DNA of 64,000 nucleotides from Euryodendron excelsum (Eukaryota > Streptophyta > Magnoliopsida > Ericales > Pentaphylacaceae): positions 26,838,318 through 26,902,317 of the forward strand of contig CM065379.1 of assembly GCA_033060915.1 (NCBI GenBank). The letters run 5' to 3'. A program made the position numbers and the translations under genes. The notes under the pieces were generated by a model. The model ran no database searches, was not told the origin of the DNA, and saw only the letters and a program-made list of their open reading frames with translations. Position 1 is the first letter of the stretch; the number at the start of each line of letters is the position of its first letter. Below are positions 47,821 through 60,959 of this stretch, in pieces.

Positions 47821-49483
47821 GGCGCCAGACCATTTCTTGGCTTGGGAAAGTGTTTAGGTCGGCAAGCAACGTATCTTTGGAAGATTTAGGCACCTGTACT
47901 AGTGACTACCATGCAATTTTTAGCCTGCCTTCATTAGGAATGATTCCGAAAAGTTCGGGAATGATTTAAGAGACCGGGATTGGCCCGGAAGGCCAGGAAA
48001 AGGGTAGGAACACTTAGAATAGTGTCCCGGAGGTATTTGACTTAAGAAATAAGGATAGGATGTGTTGGAGGGGTTAATCGGGCCATTAGGGGCAAAACGG
48101 TCAACCGGGCCGGAAAGCTGCCAGGACGAACTCGGAATGTCCCGAAAGAAGACTCGAGATTTGGAAATATTGTTTAGAATGTTCCCAAAGGTTGCCGATT
48201 TGATACCCAGAGCCGGTGTGGTCGGAAAAGGTGACTGGCCCACAAGGGGTAAAACGGTCATTTCGCACTAGGTTTGCCAGGACTGACTCGAAATGATCTA
48301 GAAAGATAGAGGAAGATTGAGAATACTATAAGAAGCAATCTCAAGAGATTACTGGTTTGATACCCAGAGCTGGTGTGGTTGGAAAAGGCGACCGGCCCAC
48401 CAGGGTTAAAACAGTCATTTTGCACAGGGTTTGCCGGAATTGACTCAGAATGATCTGGAAAGATAGAGGAAGGTCGGGAATACTATAAGAAGTATTCTCG
48501 GGAGGTTACCAGTCTAATACCCAGAGCCGATGTGGTCCCCAGGGCGTTCGGATGCCTAGAGGCAAAATGGTTATCTTAACCGAAAAGTTCAGAATTGGCC
48601 AGAAAATAACTAGAGGGCACCTAATCATGCCGGATTGCTTTTGAGGCAATCTTAGAAGGTTGGACTTACCATTCTGAAGACTCAGGTGTGTTCTCGAGAA
48701 ACGTGCCAGAGAATGGCCCTAGGGGCAGTTTGGTCATTTTTCACCGAAGTGGGCTAGCAAGCACTGGTGTTGACCTGAGTTTTGAGTGTTTTCGTCACTC
48801 TGACAGGGGTCGCGTGATACAGGGGTTTGTTGGCAATTTCCTATATCGACCTGTTTGCAAGTATTTTCACTAGTCTGACGATTGTGATGTTTACGAGTAT
48901 TTCCACTACTTTGACGATTCGCGATCATTCCCGAGACTACCTAATCTCGAGAAGCTACTAAAGGGACTTAGCGCCTGAGAATAAACTTTCTCAAAAGGCG
49001 TGCCTAAACGGACATTTTTGCATTGGCAGGCTAGCAAGCGCCAAAGGTGGACTGTTCTACCATCTAGGGGACTTGGGGTCTCATCCTGGTCAACAAGTTT
49101 AAAGGGATTTTCCGCTTCGAAGAGATTTTTTTCAAAAAATGTGTCGAACCGTCTCGAGGAATAAACTATCTTGAGAGAGGGATATGATTTGGAATTGGAC
49201 TTGAAAAGGAGACTTACCATCTTCGGAAAGTCGCGCCTGATTTGGATTTGGAAAGGGGACTTACCGTCTTCGAAAAGACGTGCCTGGTGGGATTTGAACG
49301 AATGATGCCCCTAGAGGCATTTTGGTCATTTTGCCTCTATTTGGGCCTGGGGGGCCCGCTAAGCAATGAATTGACGAGATTAGACTTAGAAAGTTAATTT
49401 GACTCGAAATATGCCCACACCGACTTCAACACAAGTCTGGACAAAACATAGACTGCCGAGCGGTCAAAAATGAGGTGCTTACA
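47821..49483 (-). mobile_element. Second copy of the S2 LTR part (reversed)
   Basis: Matches 26,413-28,076 almost base for base at an offset of about 21,408, starting at GGCGCCAGACCATTTCTTGG. It includes 157-bp-type units, the GTGTTTCC units and the LTR start GAGGTGCTTACA. It is followed by CCCGC as in the first copy. Its left end joins gag of C and has no LTR terminus, so it arose by rearrangement and not by insertion. Confidence 0.9.
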
Positions 49484-50313
49484 CCCGCGAAGTGATTGAT
49501 TGACGGGATTAGACTTGGAAAGTTGATTTAGATTGGAATACGTCCATATTGACTTGAATCCAAGTCTGGATGGACTGGAGACTACTGAATAGGCAAAAAT
49601 GGGATGCTTACAGTGGAGTTACCATCTAGAGGACTTGATACTTTCTCGAAGATGTGCCAGGTTAGATGGACTTATCATCTCGAGGAGTTTATACTTTCTT
49701 GCAAGACATGCCATCATGCCCAAGGGGCAGGTTGGTCATTTTTCACCGAGACAGGCTAGCAGGCATTGATGTTGACCTAGGTTTACGAGTGTTTTCATCA
49801 CTTCGATGGCTGTGAAGGGTTGGTTTCCAAAGGTCTTTCTTTTCTCCGATAAACATATCACTACCAAGAGGCATGTTCGGTCTCGTGACACTGGGTGGTT
49901 TAGTGGTAAAACCCGTGTCGACCTGGTGAGTGTTCTTGTCACTCCATTGGCTTAAGGGTATGTGAATGTTTCCATCACTCCGACGATTTGGTGTTGGTTC
50001 CGGCGACTGCCTGATCTCAAAAAACTACTAGATGCCAAGGGCATAATGGATATTCTACATTGGTGGGCTAGCAAGCACTAGAAGTGAACCATTTAAGGTT
50101 TGTAAGTGTTTCCGTCACTTCGACGGCGGTGATCGGTTTCGGAGACTGCTTGGTCTCTAAAAACTACCTTGGAAAGCTTATGAGTGTTTCTATCACTTCG
50201 ATGGTGTTTGGTATTAGTTTTGGAGATCGATCAATCTTGAGAAGCTGCTTAGAGTGCCTAGGGGCATTTTGGTCATTTGGCTTCAATTGGGCTCGACTGG
50301 CTCGAGAAGCGAC
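49484..50313 (-). mobile_element. Second copy of the G and H fragments (reversed)
   Basis: CCCGC, then the G end (49,489-49,612, ending GGGATGCTTACA), then H (49,613-50,313) ending GAAGCGAC. Equals 28,077-28,907 with few differences. Confirms that the duplication covers flanking host sequence up to B's insertion site. Confidence 0.88.
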
Positions 50314-53300
50314 TGTAAGCACCCCATTTTTGACCGCTCGACAGTCTACACTCCGTCCAGACTTGTTTTCAAGTCATTGTAGGCATATTCCAATTGAAAC
50401 CGATTCTCTAAGTCCAAATTCCATCTTTCCATCGCTTCGTGGGCCTGTCAGGCCCAAATAAAGACAAAATGACCAAAATGCCCTTAGGGGCATTGTCCTT
50501 TCCAAAATCTTTCCAATCCCACTCTCGAGACAGTTTATTCCTCGAGACGGTTCCAATCTAGGCACATCTCTTCGGAGACGATAAGTCCCCTTTCCAATCC
50601 CACTCTCAGGACAGTTTATTTCTCGAGACGGTTCCAATCCAGGCACGTCTCTGCAGAGACGATAAGTCCCCTTTCCAATCCCTCTCTCGAGACAGTTTAT
50701 TCCTCGAGACGGTTCCAATCCAGGCACGTCTCTTCGGAGACGGTAAGACCCCTTCCCAATCCCACTCTCGAGACAGTTTATTCCTCGAGACGGTTCCAAT
50801 CCAGGCACGTCTCTTTGGAGACGGTAAGACCCCTTTCCAATCCCTCTCTGGAGACAGTTTATTCCTCGAGACGGTTCGAGTAGCGAAACTACTCACAAAA
50901 CCGTTAGAGTAGCGGAAATACTCACAAATAGGTCGATATAAGGAATTGGCAACAAACCCCTATGTCACGACGACCGCTTTTAAAGTGGCGGAAACACTCA
51001 AAACCCAGGTCAACACCAGTGTCTGTTAGCCCACTTTGGTGAAAAATGACCAAACTGTCCTTTGGACCTTTTTTGAGACTTTCCGATCAAGATGAGCATT
51101 TTGCCCCTAGGCATCCAAATGCCCCGGGAACCACACCGGCTCTGGGTATCAAATCGGTAATGTCTCGAGAATACTTTTATAGTATTCTCAACCTTCCTTT
51201 ACCTTTCCGGATCATTCCGAGTCAGTTTTGGCCAACCTGGTACAAAATGACCATTTTGCCCCTAGAGGGCCGGTCTCCTTCTTCGACCACACCGGCTCTG
51301 GGTATCAAACTGTTAATGTCCCGAGAATACTTTTTATAGTGTTCTCAACCTTCCTTTACCTTTTCGGACCATTCCGAGTCAGTTCCGGCAAACCCGGTGC
51401 AAAATGACCGTTTTGCCCCTGGTGGGCCGGTCTCCTTTTCCGACCACGCCGGCTCTGGGAATCAAACCGGAAACATCCGGGAATATTCTGAATAATGTTT
51501 TCAGATCCCAAGTCTTCTTCCAAGATAATCCGAATTCGCCCCGGCAGCTTCCCAATCCAGGACACTATTATAAGTGTTCCTACTCCTTTCTGCCCTTTCG
51601 GGTCATTCCCGGCTCCTCCAAATCATTCCCGGACTTTTCGGAGTCACTCCTAGTGAAGTCAGGCTAAAAATTGCATGGTAGTCACTAGTACAGGCGCCCA
51701 AATCTAGTCAAAGATACGTTGCTTGCCGACTTATAAAGTTTCCTAACTGGCTGGCGCCACTAGTAGTGGCGCCAAGCCAAGAATTGGCCTGGCGCCACTG
51801 CAACAGGCGCCAGGTTTGTCCAACTTCTATAAATACAGAGCCTCATTCAACGTGAAAGGGGTCTGCAAACTTAAGCTAAAAAACAAATAATTCGATATAC
51901 AGAGCTCGAGCACCTCCTAAACCCTAGCCTCCCTAGGTTTTCCAAACCCTAGCCACCCTACACCAAACCCTAGCCTCATATACACTCATATACACTCCCC
52001 CATACACTCATACACTGGCCTTCAACCATCCTTTGAAGACTTGAAGAGCTGCCATCTAAAGCTTGAAGACAACCCTTGAAGGTTGAAGAAGAAGATCATG
52101 ATGAAGACTGAAGATTGAAGACAAGCAAGGCGCGCAAAATAAAGAAGGCATACGGTAGGTTTTCTATTTAAATTTTCGCACTTCCCCCCTCTCTCTTCTC
52201 TCTCCTAACCCACTTGGGTTTTCTCTATTTTAATCCCCCATCTCTTCCCCCCCACCCTTCTTTGCATGCTTGAAACAAGGGGATTCCCGGTCCATGTGTA
52301 GGATTGGGCTATTGGAGAGTCACCGTGTCGGGGGCTTTCTTCTAGTCTAACCAAAGACCACGTGGGTGCGGCCCCCTTGATTATGTGGTGAAGCCTTAGC
52401 CTTGTATGTTCACGACCCAAACTGCATTATGCATATCATAGTCTTGTATCTTCCAAAAACCGTTTTCAAAGTTGTTTTTAAAATCGTTTTCAAGATTGCA
52501 TCAAAATCTCTTTTTCAAAAACTTGTTTTCAAAACCACAATCCTAGGGTGATTCTAGCCTTTCCATGGCTAGGGTTGATTTAGGAAAGTGTTACATTAAA
52601 AGTGACCTTTTTGGTCTATATTTTCAAATCTTATTGTTTTCAAAACCACTTTCTTAAAGTGGTTCTAGCCCTCTTATGGCTAGAATCGCTTTAGGAAAGT
52701 GAGATGTTTTTATACTTTTCAAAAACTCTCTCTTCAAAAATCTCTTCCTAAAAATCTCTTTTTCAACATACTTTCCTAAAACTCTCCTTTCCAAAATTGT
52801 TTTCTAAAAACTCCCCCCGAAAGTCTATTTTTTTTTCGAAGCTTCCTTTTTCAACTCCTTTCCAAAAACTCCCTTTTCTAAAAAAATCACTTTCTAAAAA
52901 CGCTCCCTAAAAATCTTTCTAAAAAAATTCTCTTTCCAAAATCTTCCCTCTAGAAACTTCCCTCTAGGTTTTCCTTCCAAAAAAAACTTGTTTCCTTTCC
53001 AAAAACTCTTCCCTCTAGAAACTCCTCCATAGGATTCCCTTCTACAAAACGCACTTTCCAAAAAACTCTTTCTTTAGAGCCCAAGTCAAGCCCTAGAACC
53101 CACAATTAGGAAACCCTAAATTTTCTTCCCAAAAACATGGTTTTCAAACTTTGCCCCAAATCTAGGTTTCCAAAACCACTTGTTTTCTCATCCAAATTAT
53201 ACACGTTTCCAAAACCTATTTTTCTACGTCGAAACTATAATTTTTCAAAACTAGGGTTTCTAGAATCTCCCTTTTCAAATCTTTACCAAATCCTATCTTC

Positions 53301-55260
53301 CCTTTAGGAAACCAAATCAAATATCCCCGTTTAGGAAACTAGATCCTATCTTCCGTTTTTGGAAATAAAATAAAATCTTTTCTTTTAGAGACCAAAACCA
53401 ATCCCTTCCAAATCCAATTCTTTCCTAATTCAAATCCTTCCTAAACTTCCACTTTCCTAAACCTTAAGTTTCCAAAAACTTGAACATAAAAATCTTTCCT
53501 AATTCAACCCTTTCCTAATTCTACCTTCTTTTCAAATTTTAACTTTTCAAACCTAAGTTTTCAAACTTTTCCTAAACTCAAACCTTTCCTAATTTCAAGA
53601 TTTTCTAAAATTCAAACTCTAAAACTTTCTAAATCTTAAACTTTCTAAATTTGAAGCATTCTCAAGTTAAATCTTTCTAAACTTCCAAACCTTCTAAATT
53701 CTAAACTTTCCAAGACTTCAAAATCTTTCTAAATCTAAGGCTTTTCTAAACTCAAAACTTTCTTAATTCAAACATTTCCTAAACTGAAAACTTTTCTTTT
53801 TCAAACCTTTCCTAAAACGAAACTTTCTTATTTTCAAAATTTTCTTGTTTTCAAAGCTTTCCAAATTCAAAACTTCCCTTTCTCAAAACATTACAAAATT
53901 CAAAACTTTCTTCACTTGAAACTTTCCAAATTCTAAGCCTTTCTTAAACTAAACTTTTCCTAATTCAAAACATTTCTAAATTCAAAACTTTCCAATTTTC
54001 AGAAAATTTCCTAATTTGAAAACTTTCCTAATTCGAAACTTTCTTAATTCAAAACTTTCCTAAAGTTGAAATATTCTAAATTCAAAGCTTTCATAAGTTG
54101 AAACTTTCCTAATTCTAAAACCTTCCTAAATCGAACCTTTCCTAATTCAAACATTTCTTAAATCCAATCTTCCCTAATTTCCTAAACCTTCCAAGTCAAG
54201 TCAAATGTTTTCTAAGTCTCTTCTCTTTCCTAAGTCCAGGTTTCCTAAAACCAAGTCTTTCCAAAATCAATCTTTCCAAAGCAAGTCCAATCTTCTCAAA
54301 TTCAATCTCCTATTCTAATCTCAAATCAAATCCAGTTTTCAATTCAATCTCTTTCTTCTAATCCAATTTCTCTCTTCAAATCAATCTCTTTTCAATCGGA
54401 CTCCGGTCCGAACTACGACTGACCTAATTCCCCCAAAGGGATACGTAGGCAACCTTCATAGGTGCAGTCACAATACTTTTCAAACTTTTAATTCCACCCT
54501 CATGGGTGTGGTTTCCAAAATCTTTCCAAATCTCAAATTCCAATCTACTTTCAAAATTCCAATTTCAAAATTTCTATTTTCAAATTTTTACTTTCAATTT
54601 CAATTCCATCTCTTCAAATCTATTTTCAAATCAATTTCTTTTTAAATTTATTTCCAAATCTAGTTTTCAATTCTCTCCTATTGCACTTGCATATCATGCA
54701 TCATATTAGTTTCTTTTCAAACATTGCTTTTCTAAAGTGAAGTAGGATTGAACATTTGTTAATTCAAGACTCTCATAGGTGAATCTAGGGTAAATTGACA
54801 TTTAGATACCGAAAGGGCGGGGTAGGGTGATAGCTTAGTGCGTCTTCCCTACATGTAACCAACCTCCGAACCTAGGATCATTGATTTCAAAGACCAAAAC
54901 GGAGTTATTTTTCAAAAAGGGCTAAACGTTTTCCAAAAGTTGCTAAACACCTTGTTTTCTTAAAAACCCTCTCTTGAGGAGATATTTTCAAAGTCGTTTT
55001 TCAAAAACCCTAAGTGTAGTCTTCGGATTATTCTTAGTTTTTAGGTGACCTAACTCACCTTAATCAAGTTAGGTGGCGATTCCGAATCTTTTTCAAAAGC
55101 CCTTTATTCAAATCTATTTTCAATTCAAACCTAGTCGCACTCATTCTTTTAGGAGGGTGGGTTCTAACGAGAGAGTACAGTATTTTTCCCGCTTGAGAGA
55201 GTACAGTATTTTCCCCGCTTGTGTGAGTATTCCTCGAGTGCGAAAAATCTGGGCGCGACA
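50314..55260 (+). mobile_element. LTR, sister of element B 5' LTR (solo or 3' LTR)
   Basis: 4,947 bp from TGTAAGCACCCC to GGGCGCGACA. Left GCGAC, right GCAAC. It shares private sequence with 28,908-33,378. No PBS follows it and no polypurine tract precedes it, so locally it is a solo LTR at B's own target site. Contents: 78-bp array (50,515-50,880), 157-bp units, GGCGCC cluster (51,750-51,815), TATA box, U5 block and low-complexity tract (52,720-54,340). A short duplication of GAGAGAGTACAGTATTTT lies near 55,190. Confidence 0.92.
51828..51836 (+). promoter_or_regulatory. TATA box of LTR 50,314-55,260
   Basis: TATAAATAC followed by AGAGCCTCATTCAACGTG. Confidence 0.82.
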
Positions 55261-55265
55261 GCAAC
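55261..55265. repeat. Target site of element B, right copy (GCAAC)
   Basis: One mismatch to GCGAC at 28,903 and 50,309. Host LTR H resumes right after it. Confidence 0.6.
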
Positions 55266-55362
55266 CGATCAACTAGATTGGAGTTTGGTAGTGTTGTGAA
55301 GTTTCACTGAAGAATTGATTTGGACTAGAGATTGTTGAGCGGACAAAAATGGGTTGCTTAAA
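55266..55362 (-). mobile_element. LTR fragment H (reversed), right part
   Basis: GGACTAGAGATTGTTGAGCGG then AAAAATGGGTTGCTTAAA is the reversed start of a diverged LTR of this family. It joins in sense with 28,206-28,907 across the B/C complex. Confidence 0.7.
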
Positions 55363-55561
55363 ACTACTTCTATCACAAAAACAACATCAAAAATCTCCAA
55401 CAAAAGCAACAGGAGCTTCAGTCAACAACAGCTTTCAACATCAATCATTCTTTCAAACCTAAGGACTCAGCATTTCTTTTTTCATTAAGCAAATAGTCAA
55501 CGTCATCGGCATTAATGAGAGAAATTAAAAGAAATAACATGGCCTGAGGACATAGTAAAAA

Positions 55562-55689
55562 CCTTTCGGCGTGCTATGGGTAAAAGAGTAGGATCATAGC
55601 AAGATACAAAACTACCAACACAATGAAACCCCAAAAAGGGGCACTGACATGCAAAAAGGATAGAACCAGCATCCCTAAAAACTCATAAG
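55562..55689 (+). repeat. Stem-loop array of element D
   Basis: CC-TTTC-GG (55,562), CCCC-AAAAA-GGGG (55,629) and CT-CATA-AG (55,682), at spacings of 67 and 53 bp against 69 and 50 bp in A. All follow A-rich sequence and have G/C after the stem. Confidence 0.5.
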
Positions 55690-57174
55690 GGCACGAATGG
55701 AAGAAATGGTTTAAATGAGGGAAAAAGAAAAAGAAAAAAAATAAAAGAGTCAATTTTACCGATCAGTAGTCCAAGCAACACCAACAAGATGACCTCAACA
55801 AAGTAGCAAAATCTTACTCCTCAATAATGGTTTAAGAGATGCCAACCCGTGGGAAACCTGCATTGGTAACAAATTTCTAAACTCAGTGTGACAAAAGCAA
55901 TTAGCATGAATATCATACGTTTTTTATTAATATTAGTCTGTTACATCTTGATATTGTTGACAAAATACTAAGATAGGTACAAGTGCAAAGGGCATCTCCT
56001 TAAGCTTTCTTAAGAGTCAAGGTGTCCTCAAGCCTAACATCCTGATATCTCAACTCGACAAGTCCAATATCCAGCCATCCACAACATTCAACTATCCAGA
56101 GCGTTCAGCTATCCAAAGTATTCCGCTGTCCATAAGCATCCAACCATCCAAAGTATAACCCAATTGGGGCAAATCAAAAGCCCAAAGTCTCCAGCACAGC
56201 TTAACTCACAAGAAATTCATTTCAGCAAATTACATCAGTCAGTCATCATCAAAGCAATTCTCTGACTCCACAGGGCATGTCCCCATGCACTACATAACTC
56301 AGTGATCACAACATTTCAATCTTCTGATCTCCAGCACAATGCCAGAGCCATCTGAAAATTAATCTGAGGCAACTAACTTTAACCCAACCAACAAGTTAGC
56401 CAGCTCCTAAATAAGAGCCTAACTATGTATGCTCCTCGTGGACAATAGACTAAACTATCCATACTTCCTCCTCAACATAAGCCAGCAATTGTCCATTAGC
56501 ACTCCTAAACATGAGCAGTAAATAGACTAATATGAATCCCTGGTATCTACAAAATAGCTTTCAGATTACTTCTCCCATTCAACAGAGTTGGCCCAAGCTC
56601 AAGGCCTATCAGATGTAAGGTCCCATCTCTCCAAACCACCTCTCCACCAGCCTGGCATCCAACTAGCAAGTTCAAGCATCTCTAGCACCGACACTGCCAA
56701 AAGTATCCTTAGGAGTTTCACTGAGAAGCCTCCTAACCAACAGCTCCTCCATGGGCCTCCTTAAAAAACTCCGTCAACCTCAACCTCAACCTCAACATCA
56801 GCTCTGGTAAGGGTAGTTTCAAGATCACCAACAACCTCATCTAAGGCATCTTCTCTAGTAGCCCTAATGAAGCCACCCTTTCTTTATCAGTGGCACTAAT
56901 CCTCTACTCGACCAACGTTGCTCTCGTTGTCGTCAGCTCGACCCTCGATCATTGCCTCCTGCGTAAATCATCATCCCTCACATCAACCATCTTGAAGACA
57001 AGCCAGAAGGAAAGAGATATGATAAAGGTTCGTAGACAGGCAAGAGGTACACATACAAAAAGAAGAAGGAAAAGAAAGAAAGAAAGAAAAAAATAGGAAA
57101 AGAAAGTCTGAAACTAACTTCCGATCATGCCCCTTCCACTCCTAAACCATTTTCAAAAAATAACCCCAAAACAT

Positions 57175-57840
57175 TTTCAAAATCCAATTCAAGGTTTTCT
57201 AATTTTTTTTCTCAAAAAGTTCACTCAAATCAAATCAATCGGTTTTAAAACTTTTTCCTTCAAAAAGCTCATTCAAATCCAATTTAAGGTTTTCTAAATT
57301 TTCCCTTCAAAAAGTTCGTTCAAATCAAATCAATCAGTTTTGAGACTTTTTCCTTCAAAAAGTTCATCCAAAATCCAATTCGAGGTTTTCTAACTTTTAC
57401 TCTAAAAAAGTTCAGTCATATCAAATCAATCGGTTATAAAACTTTTTCCTTCAAAGTGTTCATTCAAATTCAATTCAAGGTTTTTCAACTTTTTCCTTCA
57501 AAATGTTTGTTTAAATCAAATTAATTGGTTTTAAGACTTTTTCCTTCAAAAAGTTCGTTCAAAAATTCAATTCAAGGTTTTATAACTTTTTCTCTCAAAA
57601 AACTCACTCAATTCAAATCAATCAATTTTTAAAACTTTTTCCTTCAAAAAGTTCATTCGAATCACATTCCAAGTTTTCTAAACTTTTATCTTTCAAAAAG
57701 TTTCACATTTAGGTTTTCTAAACTTTTATCCTTTAAAAAGTTCCACATTTAGGTTTCCTAAACTTTTGCCTTCAAAAAGTTCCAACTCTTCAATTTTCTA
57801 AAGCTTTTTCCTTCAAAAAGTACAAGTTCTAATTAAACTC
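57175..57840 (+). repeat. About 51-bp degenerate tandem repeat
   Basis: A dozen or so units around CTTTTTCCTTCAAAAAGTTC and TTCAAATC, alternating AATTCAAGGTTTTCTAA and AATCAATCGGTTTTAAAAC halves. No coding content. Confidence 0.8.
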
Positions 57841-59184
57841 CTGGTTTCCCATGCTTTGTCCATCAAAAGCCCGATCTCAAAAACTTTAAAGCACCACAGA
57901 AGGGGCCCCAGTTCCAAACATATCCTCATTTCTACGCCCAAAATGTGCCTAAATACCGAAACAGCACTCCTAAAAATTGTCTCAACATTTTTAAAACCAT
58001 TCCCTTTTTCAACGAAACTAAATATTTTTGAAAACCAAAACAACCCCCATTCATCACCTTGCGGCTCTTGAATGCTCCAAGGATCCCACCAAAGGTTTTC
58101 AAACCCCAAAACCTCAACATCGCATATTCTATGTTTTTCTAAAATATGACAGAGTTTCATTTAAAAAATGTCCCAAGTCCCATAAGCAACATGTCACTGA
58201 GCCATCCATAACGTCACAAACACCAACCAGACATGATTCCATCTCTCACTACTCAAAAGCCCCAAATAAGTACAAACAATCTATTCGACTTCGTCATTTT
58301 TCACATTTTTTAAAGGGTTTCCCAACTTACTAAAATTTTGGAAAATTCAAGAACCCTCTAAAAGGGGTCATGCAAATTTTCAAAAATATTCCACAATTTT
58401 TCTAACCACAACCAACCAATTTCTCAATTTTCCTAATTTTCAGGTTCTTTTCTAATTTTTGGAAAATCAAAAAATTCAAAAGTTTTCAAAAATCACAAAA
58501 CTTTTCATGCTTATTCAAAACATTTTTCTAAGGCACATGATGCAAAATTTTGGCAAGAAAATGCAATACACAAAGCAAATTCTCAATTCTTGCAGGAATC
58601 CTTTTTGCATAAACAAGCACCTTCATCAAAAAACACTCAAACGATCACCACAAAGCAAAACAATACCATAAACATGTTCAAAACATTGATTTTGACTATT
58701 CATATGCATCAATTGGATATTTACTCAAAGAAATCAACACAAAATAAAAAAAAATTTAGGCAAAATTTTCTTTTTTGGCGATGATCTAGCAAAATTTAAC
58801 TTTTAAGGCGACCCTTCGGTGTTTCCAACGTCTCCCCCAACAATGCCCAAGCAAAATCCCCCGAAAAATTTTAGAGAGAAATCTCAAAAATCGTCCAAAC
58901 CCGTGCAAGGAATGCCATAAGGCGCAACTACGAGGATTTTAAAACCCTAGATTGGGCTAGCGCCACTAGCAAAGGAGCCTGGGCATTTTTATGCCCATCG
59001 CCAAGGCCAAATTCTGGCCCCCTTATCCTTTTTCTTGCTAAGACTAGTTTTAAATGTTTCTAAACCTTGAAATTTCAAAATTCGAACTCCGGCTCTATAA
59101 TTTATCAACTTCGCTCCCACCGATCACCTCACGGCCAACATAGGACCCTTACTCTATCATTTCTTATCTTTGACAAGCAAAGAC

Positions 59185-59196
59185 AGAAAAGAGGGG
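59185..59196 (+). other. Element D polypurine tract
   Basis: AGAAAAGAGGGG four bases before the LTR start at 59,201. Context TTGACAAGCAAAGAC matches A (17,322-17,335). Confidence 0.82.
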
Positions 59197-59200
59197 CATT

Positions 59201-59899
59201 TGTAAACACCCTATTTTTTCCCGTTCAGCAATCTCTAGACTCACCTTCAAATACCATAACATATTCAAACCCAAACCAACCTTCTAAACTCTAGTCCAGT
59301 CAATCGATCGCTTCCTAGGTTCGTCAGGTCCACTTAAAGAAAAATGACCAAAATGACCCTAAGACATTATCAAGTCCAATTTAATCCGGCATGCTCTTTA
59401 GGAAGGTACCTAAGTCCTCAGAGCAATAAGTCCATCCCTTCCAAGATTATCTTAGAAAATCCAGCAAGCTCAGAATTCCATTCGAACCAATTCCGAACCC
59501 ATTCTGATGGTTCTTGATCAAAATAATCATTTTATCCCAAAGCTCCCTAATTGCCCTCATTAACCACATCGGCTTTGGGTACCAAATCGATAAACCTCCT
59601 GGGCACTCCCACAAGTAGCCCAACCTCCACTTGATGCAAAATGACCATTTTGCCCCTAGTGGGCCTGTCATCCTTTTTAACCACATTGGCTCTGGGTAGT
59701 ATCCCCAATCTTCTAGTGCCATCCCGGTCCATTCCAAGACCATTCCGGTGAACCCCGGTCAAAATAACTGTTTTGCCCCTAGTGGGACGGTCATCCTTTT
59801 CAACTATACCGGTTTTGGGTATCAAACCAACAACTCTTAGGACACTCTTGAGTGCCCCTATCTCTTTTCTATTGGGGCCCCGCATCCCGACAGCTTTCC
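59201..59899 (+). mobile_element. Element D 3' LTR, first part
   Basis: Starts TGTAAACACCCTATTTTTTC after the polypurine tract. It contains AAAATGACCAAAATG and units like the 157-bp repeat (GGCTTTGGGTA, CAAAATGACCATTTTGCCCC). Interrupted at 59,899 by LTR S3 and resumes after 63,693. The minus frame at 59,547-59,927 spans the junction and is not a gene. Confidence 0.8.
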
Positions 59900-60084
59900 T
59901 GTAAGCACCCCATTTTTGCCCACTCAATAATCTCCGGCTTAACCAGATCCAATTTCAAACATCACAATACATGCAAGCCCAAGCCGACTCTTTTAAACTC
60001 CAATCCAATTAACTGGTTACTTCCCAAGCCTGCAAGGCTCAATTGAAGCTGAAAAGACCATATTGCCCTTAGGCACTCTAGGCA

Positions 60085-60450
60085 GCTTTCTAAGACCAGG
60101 CGGTCTCGAGAACTAACGCCATCCAAGTAGCTTTCCGAGATCGGGTGATCTTGAGAACCAACGCCATCCAAGTAGCTTCCCGAAATTGGGCAATCTCGGG
60201 GACCAAAACCTTATCAAATTCTAGACAATTCACTTTCGGAGCCTGCTTGCCCGCCAATATAGAATATCCATCATCTAGTAGTTCTCTGAGACCAAGCGAT
60301 CTCGGGGACCAACACCACCCTACAGGTAGCTTTCTAAGATCGGGTGATCTTAGAAACCAACACCACCCTATAGGTAGCTCTTTGAGACCGGGCGCGGTCT
60401 CAGAGACCAACACCTTACAAGTAGCTTTTTGAGACCGAGCGATCTCAGGA
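60085..60450 (+). repeat. 45-52-bp tandem array in S3
   Basis: About seven units of the kind TAGCTTTCCGAGATCGGG-TGATCTTGAGAACCAACGCCATCCAAG. Each has an inverted pair such as GAGACCG...CGGTCTC. It recalls the 78-bp array of the main family, with GTCTC...GAGAC, in the same U3 position. Confidence 0.8.
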
Positions 60451-60959
60451 ACCTATACTTAGGTCAACACCGGTGCCTACTAGCCCGACTCGGTGAAAAA
60501 TGACCAAACCTTCCCCTTGGACCTCCAAGCACGTCTTTGAGAAAGTTCAATATCCTTCAAGATAGTAGGTCCACCCTTCCAAAGTGTTCCTAGATAATAA
60601 CGGGTACTCAATACGCCCTCCTGTCCAACTCCAGTCTAATTTCGATCTTGTTCTGGTCAACTTCAGTCAAATGATTGTTTTACCCCTAGGCACCCTAACA
60701 CCGCACAAATACCACTAAACAATGAAAACATCTTCCAGGACCATCTCCAAACAGTTCAGAATGCTTAATATGCCACTCCAATCCATCCTGACCCTTTTCG
60801 ACCAATCCCAGTCAAAATGACCATTTTACCCCTGGTGCCCAAGTGCACCCCGAAACCATACTAGCTCTGAGTACCAAACCGATAGATCCTATCACGCGCC
60901 TCTACTCAATCCAAGGTGAGTCCCGTGACTCTAAATACTTCCAACTCAACAGAAGCCCC

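Larger units (their letters stand above)
55363..59200 (+). other. Element D 3' internal region
   Basis: Diverged counterpart of 13,097-17,352 of A: the stem-loop trio (55,562-55,689), then degenerate sequence, a tandem repeat (57,175-57,840), AT-rich sequence, a GCGCCACTAGC remnant near 58,970 and a polypurine tract. No gene recognised. A minus-strand frame from an ATG near 56,999 (MVDVRDDDLRRR, then a stop) could be a relic of the antisense extra ORF, but without a domain match. Its 5' part is lost or lies left of the nested insertions. Confidence 0.7.

Noticed and set aside
56890..57096. 68-codon frame with Lys/Arg-rich end in D
   Set aside because: The basic tail is an AAAGAAAG simple repeat, with no homologous frame in A's equivalent region.
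57813..58160. 115-codon minus-strand frame in D
   Set aside because: No domain recognised and A has no counterpart; it overlaps AT-rich noncoding sequence.
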